From: Cherax quadricarinatus
Lineage: Eukaryota > Arthropoda > Malacostraca > Decapoda > Parastacidae
Assembly (NCBI RefSeq): GCF_038502225.1
Contig: NC_091308.1
Span: 24,098,216 to 24,162,215 of the forward strand
Length of the DNA stretch: 64,000 bases
Reading direction: 5' to 3'
Every line of letters starts with the position of its first letter. The stretch's first letter is position 1. Below are positions 55,881 through 64,000 of the stretch, in pieces. The notes below the pieces were generated by a model. That model had not been told where the DNA came from and made no database searches. It was given only the letters and a program-made list of their open reading frames with translations. The position numbers and the translations under genes were made by a program.

Positions 55881-58800
55881 TTTTTTTTTTTTAACAAGTC
55901 GGCTGTCTCCCACCGAGGCAGGGTGACCAAAAAAAAAAGAAAATCCCCAAAAAGAAAATACTTTCATCATCATTCAACACTTTCACCTCACTCACACATA
56001 ATCACTGTTTTTGCAGAGGTGCTCAGAACACAACAGTTTAGAAGCATATACATATAAAGATACACAACATGTCCCTCCAAACTGCCAATATCCCAAACCC
56101 CTCCTTTAGAGTGCAGGCATTGTACTTCCCATTTCCAGGACTCAAGTCCGGCTAAATAAAAATAACCGGTTTCCCTGAATCCCTTCACTAAATATCACCC
56201 TGCTCACACTCCAACAGCTCGTCAGGTCCCAAATACCATTCGTCTCCATTCACTCCTACCTAACACACACACACACGCTTGCTGGTAGTCCAAGACCCTT
56301 GCCCACAAAACCTCCTTTACCCTCACCCTCCAACCCTTTCAAGGATTACCCCTACTCCGCCTTCCTTCCCCTACAGATTTATACGCTCTCCATGTCATTC
56401 TACTTTGATCCATTCTCTCTAAATGACCAAAACACCTCAACAACCCCTCTTCAGCCCTCTGACTAATACTTTTATTAACTCCACACCTTCTCCTAATTTC
56501 CACACTCCGAATTCTCTGCATAATATTTACACCACACATTGCCCTATGACAGGACATCTCCACTGCCTCCAACCATCTCCTCGCTGCTGCATTTACAACC
56601 TAAGCTTCACACCCGTATAAGAGTGTTGGTATCACTATACTTTCATACATTCCTTTCTTTGCCTCCATAGATAACATTTTTTGTCTACACATATACCTCA
56701 ATGCACCACTCACCTTTTTTCCTTCGTTAATTCTATGATTAACCTCATCCTTCATAAATCCATCCGCTGACACGTCAACTCCCAAATACCTGAAAACATT
56801 CACTTCTTCCATACTCCTCTCCAATTTGATGTCCAATTTTTCTTTATCTAAATCATTTGATACCCTCATCGCCTTACTCTTTTCTATGCTCAATTTCAAC
56901 TTTCTACCTTTACACTCTCTCCCAAACTTGTCCACTAACCTTTGCAACTTTTCTTTAGAATCTCCCATAAGCACAGTATCATCAGCAAAAAGTAACTGTG
57001 TCAATTTCCATTTGTATTTAATTCCCCATAATTTAATCCCACCCCTCTCCCAAACACCTTAACATTTACTTCTTTTACAACCCCATCTATAAATACAGTG
57101 GACCCCCGCATAACGATCACCTCCGAATGTGACCAATTATGTAAGTGTATTTATGTAAGTGTGTTTGTACGTGTATGTTTGGGAGTCTGAAATGGACTAA
57201 TCTACTTCACAATATTCCTTATGGGAACAATTTCGGTCAGTACTGGCACCTGAACATACTTCTGGAGTGAAAAAATATCGTTAACCGGGGGTCCACTGTA
57301 TATTAAACAACCATGGTGACATTACACATCCCTATCTAAGACCTACTTTTACTGGGAAGTAGTCTCCCTCTCTTTTATACACCCTAACCTGAGCCTCACT
57401 ATCCTTATAAAAACTCTTTACAGCATTTAGTAACTTACCACTTATTCCACATACTTGCAACATCTGCCACATTGCTCCCCTATCCACTCTATCATATGCC
57501 TTTTCTAAATCCATAAATGCAATAAAACCTTCCCTACCTTTATCTAAATACTGTTCACATATATGCTTCAACGTAACCACTTGATCTACACATCCCCTAC
57601 CCACTCTAAAACCTCCTTGCTCATCCGCAATCCTACATTCTGTCTTACCTCTGATTCTTTCAATAATAACCCTACTGTACACTTTTCCTGGTATACTCAG
57701 TAAACTAATTCCTCTATAATTTTTACAATCTCTTTTGTCCCCCTTCCCTTTATGTAAAGGAACTATACGTGCTCTCTGCCAATCCCTAGGTACCTTTCCC
57801 TCTTTCATATATTTATTAAACAAAAATACCAACCACTCTTACACTATATCCCCCCCCCCCTGCTTTTAACATTTCTGTCATGATCCCGTCAGTTCCAGCT
57901 GCTTTACCCCCTTTCATTCTTACTAATGGCTCACGCACCTCCCCCACACTCACATCCTGCTCTTCCTCACTCTTAAAAGATGGTATACCTCCCTGGCCAA
58001 TGCATGAAATTACCGCCTCCCTTTCTCCGTTGACATTTAAAAGTTCCTCAAAATATTCCCACCATCTACCCAATACCTTCATCTCCTCATCTATTAACTC
58101 CCCTACTCTGTTTTTAACTGACAAATCCATTTGTTCCCTAGGCTTTCTTAACTTGTTTAACTCACTCAAATTTTTTTGTTCTAATTTTCATTAAAATTAC
58201 TTGACAGTGCCTGTCCCACCTTATCATCTGCTCTCCTTTTGCACTTTCTCACCACTCTCTCTGCCTTTCTTTTACTCTTCATATACTCTGCTCTTCTTAT
58301 AACACTTCTGCTTTGTAGAAACCTCTCATAAGCTACCTTTTTTCTCTTTTATCACACCCTTTACTTTATCATTCCACCAATCACTCTTCTTACCTCCTGC
58401 ACCCACTCTCCTATAACCCCAAACTTCTGCCCCACATTCTAATACTGAGTTTTTAAAACTATTCCAACCCTCTTCAACCCCCCCACTACTCATACTTGCA
58501 CTAGCCCACTTTTCTGCCAATACCTACTTATATCTCACCCGAACTTCCTCCTCCCTTAGTTTATACACTTTCACCTCTCTCTTACTTCTTGTTGCCATTT
58601 TCCTCTTGTCCCATCTACCTCTTACTCTAACTGTAGCTACAATTAAATAATGATCCGATATATCAGTTGCCCCTCTATAAACAATTACATCCTGGAGCCT
58701 ACCCATCAACCTTTTATCCACCAATACATAATCTAACAAACTACTTTCATTATGTGCTACATCATAACTCGTATATTTATTTATCCTCTTTTTCATAAAA

Positions 58801-59772
58801 TATGTATTAATTATTACCAAACCTCTTTCTACACATAGCTCAATTAAAGGCTCCCCATTTTCATTTACCCCTGGCACCCCAAATTTGCCTACTACTCCCT
58901 CCACAACATTTTTACCCACTTTAGCATTGAAATCCCCAACCACAGGTACTCTCACACTTAGCTCAAAACTTCTCATGCATTCACTCAACATTTCTCAAAA
59001 TCTCTCTCTCTCCTCTATACTGCTCTCTTCTCCAGGTGCACATATGCTTACTATAACCCACTTTTCACATCCAACCTTTATTTTACTCCACATAATCCTT
59101 GCATTAATACATTTATACTTCCTCTTTTCCTGCCATAGTTTATCCTTCAACATTATTGCTACTCCTTCTTTAGCTCTACCTCTATTTGAAACCCCTGACC
59201 TAATCCCATTTAGTTCTCTCCATTGAAACTCTCCCACCCCTTCAGCTTTGTTTCACTTAAAGCCAGGACATCCAGCTTCTTCTCATTCATAGCATCCACA
59301 ATCATCTCTTTCTTATCATTCGCACAACATCCACACACATTCAGACATCCCACTTTGACAATTTTCTTCTTCTTATTCTGTTTAGTAATCATTACAGGAA
59401 AAGGGGTTACTACCCATTGTTCCCAGCATTTTAGTTGACTTTTACAACACACATGGCTTACAGAGGAAAGATTCTTATTCCACTTCCCCATGGATATAAA
59501 AAAAAGTAATAAGAACAGAACAATTAAGATAAAATCAAAGAAAACTCAGATGAGTGTGTATAAATAAACATGTACATGTATGTGTAGTGTGACCTAAGTG
59601 TAAGTAGAAGTAGCAAGATGTACCTGTAATCTTGCATATTTATGAGACAGACAAAAGACACCAGCAATCCTACCATCATGTAAAACAATTACAGGCTTTC
59701 GTTTTACACTCACTTGGCATGATGGTTGTACCTCCCTGGGTGGTTGCTGTCTACCAACCTACTACTACTACT
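55881..59772 (-). mobile_element. Near full-length RTE LINE, broken
   Basis: On the minus strand, in order: a 5' UTR with GTAGACAGCAACCACCCAGG; an APE endonuclease with VGCLNVCG, LALSETKLKGW, VPVVGDFNAKVG, LLDYVLVDK and DISDHYLIV (58524-59491); and a linker. The RT follows with RIVPLHKGKGDKRDCKNYRG, SRVIIERI, GFRVGRGCVDQ, AFMDLEKAYDRVD, QLLFADDTVLMGDS and SIVIPTLLYGCEA. Then come the FGHLERMDQSRMT C-terminus and a 3' UTR with CACCCTGCCTCGGTGGGAG and an A/T tail. The order and length match a complete RTE element. At least six frame breaks plus a 203-bp MITE at 57096 make it inactive. Confidence 0.9.
57096..57298. mobile_element. 203-bp Tigger-derived MITE in the RTE
   Basis: The ends are CAGTGGACCCCCGCATAACG and CGTTAACCGGGGGTCCACTG. 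TA lies on both sides. Inserted at a TA in the RT region between the FADD motif and the upstream RT motifs. Confidence 0.92.
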
Positions 59773-60125
59773 AGCACAATTCATCTAATATGACACAATA
59801 AACAATATTAATAACATAGAAACATGACATATACTCTAGAATTAATAAAATACGTCATTATGTCACAAGTGTTGCTGTGTTGTTGTTGTTGGGTGTATTT
59901 GGGTCACTGGGCCACTGACATCATAAGCCGTACATGGTGGTGGTGGAGGCGGCAGCAGAGGTGGCGGTGTTGTCAGTCGCCCTATATAACTCCAACAATA
60001 TTGGAGGAGTTAGGTTCGTGATCTCCTTTTTCTATCGATTAATCGTTTAACTTACTTGCTATAGTTAATGCTACACTTTATTGCTGGCTGGTGCTATAGC
60101 CTTTATAGACTCCTGCTGCTTTAGT
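59773..60125. other. Unassigned sequence with a GC-rich patch
   Basis: 59930-60010 is locally GC-rich (GGTGGTGGAGGCGGCAGCAG and GTGGCGGTGTTGTCAG) and is followed on the minus-strand upstream side by TTATATAGGG. No supported gene; a short untranslated exon or promoter of the minus-strand gene is possible but unproven. Confidence 0.2.
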
Positions 60126-60468
60126 ATAGTACATATTGCAGAATCACTGAAAAATGCACATTCTCCCCTCTCTCTCAGCCCTTTAACAAAGGGCTGGCTG
60201 GCACTAGAAGCTTTCTTTGTGCCCATGGTGGCTTATTTAGCAGTTACAAGCACTAAAAAGAATGAAATAATACAAAATGTATCGTATGAACGCATGGGAT
60301 CATCCTCACTGGCTGGTAAACAATGGCACACTGGGCAGCTCACGCCCCGAAATGAATGACTTATACCGAGTTCAGTGATGTTCACCGAGCCAATATTTTG
60401 ACGCAAAAACATTACTTATTCCAATTATTACTTATTCCAATGATGTCTTAACCCGGAGGTCCACTGTA
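60126..60468 (-). mobile_element. Tigger 5' fragment
   Basis: On the minus strand: terminus CAGTGGACCTCCGGGTTAAG, 5' UTR with GTTTACCAGCCAGTGAGG, then CACCATGGGCACAAAGAAAG starting a transposase MGTKKASSASQ-type N-terminus that decays after about 25 codons. The matching 3' end was not found. Confidence 0.65.
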
Positions 60469-60469
60469 A

Positions 60470-61082
60470 TTAACCCTTTCAGGGTCAGTGTCGTACTAAT
60501 ACGGCTTGCACACCAGGGTTGGTGCTGTACTTGTATGCGTAAATTCTAGTGCCTTCATATCTAGCGAGAGAAAGCTGGTAGGCCTACATATGAAAGAATG
60601 GGTCTGCGTGGTCAGTGTGCACAGTATAAAAAAAATCCTGCAGCACACATTGCATAATGAGAAAAAAAAAGACAGTGTTTTTTGTTTAAAACAGTGACTT
60701 TGCAGTGTATTTTCGTATGGTATTTATGACTGTATTCTTGTTTTCTTGGTGTCATTTCATAGAATGGAAGACATATTACAGAAATTGAGATGATTTTGAT
60801 TGGTTTCACAATGAAAAGTACCTTGAAATTGAGCTCAAAGTAACAGAAATGTTCGATTTTTGCCAATGTTCAAAAGTAAACAAATCATGCCACGGGTCCA
60901 ATACACGTCAACTGGTGAGTAATATTCTTTCACAAGTGCACTGATATTATTTATACCATTATGATCTGGAAAAGATTCTCTATCATTTCATAAGAAAAAA
61001 TAATTTTTATTTTTTTTTTTCAAAAAATTTTCAACCCTGAGAACAAATTTAGGAGAGGGCCTCTTGACCCTGTAAGGGTCAA
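60470..61082 (+). mobile_element. piggyBac-like MITE, about 605 bp
   Basis: TTAA at 60470-60473; the right side is TCAA (61079-61082). The ends are CCCTTTCAGGGTCAGTGTCG and TTGACCCTGTAAGGG. Contains GAGAAAGCTGGTAGGCCTAC and TATAAAAAAAATCCTGCAGC. An internal deletion relative to 18799-19867 explains the shorter length. Confidence 0.75.
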
Positions 61083-61270
61083 GAGTACTGATCTCAGTGC
61101 CCACTTTTAAAAAAGAAAATAAATCTTCTAAAATGGTAGAGAATCTTTTTCTTAAGGTAATGACATCAAAAGTGTAAAATTTGATGGAAAATTTACAGAA
61201 TTACACAAGCACAAAGTTAGCAGTCTTGATGCAATTTATGCATCAGTGATTTTGCACACTGAGTCCTATT
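61083..61270 (-). mobile_element. piggyBac-like MITE fragment, left part of a split copy
   Basis: AAATGGTAGAGAATC, TTTGATGGAAAATTTACAG and GCATCAGTGATTTTGC match the right-hand half of the family in reverse. The match continues at about 63320 after the nested insertion. Confidence 0.6.
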
Positions 61271-63316
61271 TTAACTCTTTCAGGGTCCAGAGGCCAAATT
61301 TCAACGTGTGCACCAGGGTCCAAGAATTTTCAAAAAATAATTTTGTTATTTTTTCTTATGAAATGGTAGAGAATCTTTTCTGAAGGTAATAAATCAAAAA
61401 GTACGAAGTTTGATGGAAAATTGACAGAATTATGCTCTTGCGAATTTTGATGTGTCAGTAATATTTACGCATCGGCAATTTTGCCGACTTTGACTCCCAT
61501 TCTAGTCCAATTACATTATTCCAGTCGACCAAGTTCTTAGCTACTTCACTAGTATTACTTCAATTCTATTGATTGAGCACAAGAAATCGCCAAGTCAACT
61601 GTTTCATCTACAAAATAAAGTGACTGAAAATTAGTAATTTGGCCAATTTAATGCAAAGTTCAAAATATTCCAATTTCAAAATAGGGTCCAGAATAAACAA
61701 TGCAGGCATTCTTGGCACTAAACTAACATTTCCTCTGTTCATTAGTTACATTTTCAGGCTTTACAAATGAATTCCATTTTGATTTTTAATTCACCTAATG
61801 AATTTTTATTCAAACCAAAAAATAGAAGATTTACTGTTATGCAATATTGTAATAATTGTATAAATAATATCACCACATTTGTGAACGTATATTAGACCCA
61901 CCAGCTGGCATGTATTAGATGTGTAAGGTTATTTGTTTACTCTTGAACATCGGCAAAAATTTAACATTTCTGCTACTTTGAGCTCAGTTTCAAACCATTT
62001 TCAGTACTAAAACCAATCAAAATCATCTCTATTTCTGTAATATATCTTCCACTGTATCAAATGAGACCAAGAAATCGCAAATACAACTATAAAAACACAC
62101 ACGAAAAAACACTGCACCCTTTCAAGTCGCTTTGTGAGTTTAACCGTAGATCTACGCCATGAGCTCAGCTCACTCTGATAAACTGTGAGTGGTACATTTG
62201 GGCCTAGATATGAGAGAATACATCTATGTGGTATGTGTGCACCACATAAAACAGATCCTGCAGCACACTGTGTATAATGAGAGAAAAAAACTGAAATCAT
62301 GATTTTTCGATTAAAACAGCAACTTTGCAGTGTTTTTTCGCATGTTTTTTATAGTTGTATTTGCGATTTCTTGGTCTCATTTGATAGAATGGAAGACATA
62401 TTACAGAAATAGAGATGATTTTGATTGGTTTTAGCACTGGAAATGGCTTGAAACTGAGCTCAAAGTAGCGGAAATGTTAAATTTTTGCCGATATTCAAGA
62501 GTAAACAAACGACCTCACACGTCTAATACACGTCAGCTGGTGGGTCTAATATACATTCACAAATATGGTGATGATATTTATACAATTATTACAGTATTGC
62601 ATAACAGTAAATCTTCTATTTTTTGGTGTGAATAAAAATTCATTATGTGAATAAAAATTCAAAATGGAATTTTTTTAAAGCCTCATAACTAATACACTGT
62701 TGTGCCGCCTACATTGTTTATTCTGGACCCTATTTTGAAATTGGATTTGAACTTTGTTTAAATGTGGCCAAATTAACAATTTCCGATCACTTTATTTTGT
62801 AGTTGAAACATACCACATAGTGTAATAGCTAAGAATTTGGTTGATTGGAATAATGTAATTGGCCTCAAATGGGAGTCAAAGTCGGCAAAATCGCCGATTC
62901 GTAAATATCGCTGACACATCAAAATTCGCGAGAGCATAATTTCGTCAATTTTCCACCAAATTTCGTACTTTTTGTTTTATTACCTTCACAAAAAGATTCT
63001 CTACGATTTCATAAGAAAAAATAACAAATTTTTTTTTTGAAAATTCTTGGACACTGGTGCGTGACTCCAGATTTGGGCCTTGGACCCTGAAAGGGTTAAT
63101 CGAAAATTACGGTCTCAGTTTTTTTTCTCATTATACACTGTGTGCCGCAGGATTTGTTTTATGTGGTGCACACATACCACATAGATGTATTCTCTCATAT
63201 CTAGGCCCAAATTTACCACTCACAGCTTATCAGAGTGAGCTGAGCTCATGGCGTAGATCTATGGTTTGGACCCTCAACGTAAAGCCGTAGATCTACGGCA
63301 CGGAGCCTGAAAGGGC
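61271..63316. mobile_element. Nested piggyBac-like elements with long inverted arms
   Basis: The first element starts after TTAA (61271-61274) with CTCTTTCAGGGTCCAGAGG and ends GACCCTGAAAGGG before TTAA (63096-63099). Its two halves are inverted copies of each other for several hundred bases (for example CTTGCGAATTTTGATGTGTC against GACACATCAAAATTCGCGAG). A second segment to 63316 ends GGAGCCTGAAAGGG and repeats the GTGTGCACCACATAAAACAG region inverted. No transposase. Confidence 0.6.
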
Positions 63317-63713
63317 TTAGCCAATTCCTTTGTTCAGTTCAAACAAGTTCTTAGCTATTTTGCTAGTATGCTTTCCTTTGTATCAAATGAGCATAAGAAA
63401 CTGCCCACTCATCTATTTTAACTACCCTATAAAATGCAAAGAATTCAATAATTTAGCCAATTTTACACAAGATTAAAAAAATTCAGTTTAAAAATATAGT
63501 TCATAATGAACAATATAAACATTCCTGGCATTAAAACAATATTGCCTCTGTTCATTTGTCATGTCTCCAGGCCTCTCCTATATTACAATTGCCTTCCATT
63601 TTGAATTCTTATTGACAAAAAAATAGAAGATTTAATCTATTTCGCAGATAATAAAATATAACCAGTTAATATTAGTGATGGTTTACAGTATCCCAATAAT
63701 TGAATCAGACCTA
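63317..63713 (-). mobile_element. piggyBac-like MITE fragment, right part of the split copy
   Basis: AATTCCTTTGTTCAGTTC, ACAAGTTCTTAGCTATTTTG, then CTTCCATTTTGAATTCTTAT continue the family in reverse from where 61270 stops. Confidence 0.55.
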
Positions 63714-64000
63714 TTAACCCTTTCACTGTCGAGACCCCTGCTCTTCATGTCAAAGAATTAAAAAAAAAAAAAAAAAATTTTTCTTATGAAATGATAGGGA
63801 ATCTTTTCCCAATGGTCACGACACCAAAAGTATGAAATTTGATGGAAAACTTATGGAATCACACTCTCGCGAAGTTAGCGGTCTCGACGATATTTATGAA
63901 TCGGCAATTTTGCCCACTTTGATTCCTAATTTTGGTCAATTCCTTTGTTCCCGAAGAGCAAACTCATAGCTATTTAGCTAGAACTCCATTTGTTCTACAG
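63714..64000 (-). mobile_element. piggyBac-like MITE, runs off the window
   Basis: TTAA at 63714-63717, then CCCTTTCACTGTCGAGACCC and the reverse-oriented right half (TGAAATTTGATGGAAAAC, ATCGGCAATTTTGCCC). Continues past the end. Confidence 0.65.

Overview
The window is a eukaryotic nuclear segment, very probably from a decapod crustacean. That placement is an inference. It rests on tRNA-headed SINEs, RTE-type LINEs whose 3' ends read through a CACCCTGCCT-like box, many pogo/Tigger (TIGD1-like) elements, and AT-rich intergenic DNA with long microsatellites. No prokaryotic features are present.

One long coding exon stands out. On the minus strand, 51536-55445 is a single exon of about 1,300 codons with a splice acceptor at its 5' edge and a stop codon. 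The motif CDTEGYYTSFHIDSGL and the Ser/Pro/Gln-rich character suggest the NHS / NHS-like / GUK-holder family of WAVE- and Dlg-associated scaffolds. Its 5' exons lie outside the window or were not recognised. Four weaker plus-strand exon candidates (ending 13974, 15487-15710, 30300-30451, 42635-42778) have open frames, splice-like edges and compatible phases. They may belong to an unidentified gene whose introns are filled with transposons.

Most of the rest is nested mobile DNA. 1-9400: minisatellite, SINE, pogo-type MITEs sharing a single TA, a LINE 3' end, and two piggyBac-like elements. 9397-15370: a terminal-repeat element with an RTE LINE inside it, Tigger copy 1 with a SINE inside it, and a LINE fragment. 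15.7-31.9 kb: mostly unassigned AT-rich sequence with MITEs, SINEs, a 29-bp minisatellite, a tRNA-headed fold-back element and a hAT MITE. 31.9-33.6 kb: a 500-bp GA-rich microsatellite and a degenerate LINE. 34171-41654: a composite in which one Tigger element contains Tigger copy 2, a 203-bp MITE and Tigger copy 3; copy 3 in turn holds an RTE LINE headed by a 254-bp inverted duplication. 43.3-50.7 kb: a piggyBac-like MITE, an RTE remnant, MITEs, and Tigger copy 4, whose transposase start runs in frame into an alanine-coding minisatellite. 55.8-59.8 kb: a nearly full-length but broken RTE LINE. 60.1-64 kb: a Tigger fragment and a nest of piggyBac-like elements.

The transposases and reverse transcriptases are almost all broken. 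The least damaged are Tigger copy 1 (one nonsense codon plus a SINE) and the RTE 3' half at 39.55-40.5 kb (one uninterrupted frame). The window is therefore best read as intron or intergenic sequence around a scaffold-protein gene, with a layered transposon history that can be ordered from the nesting.
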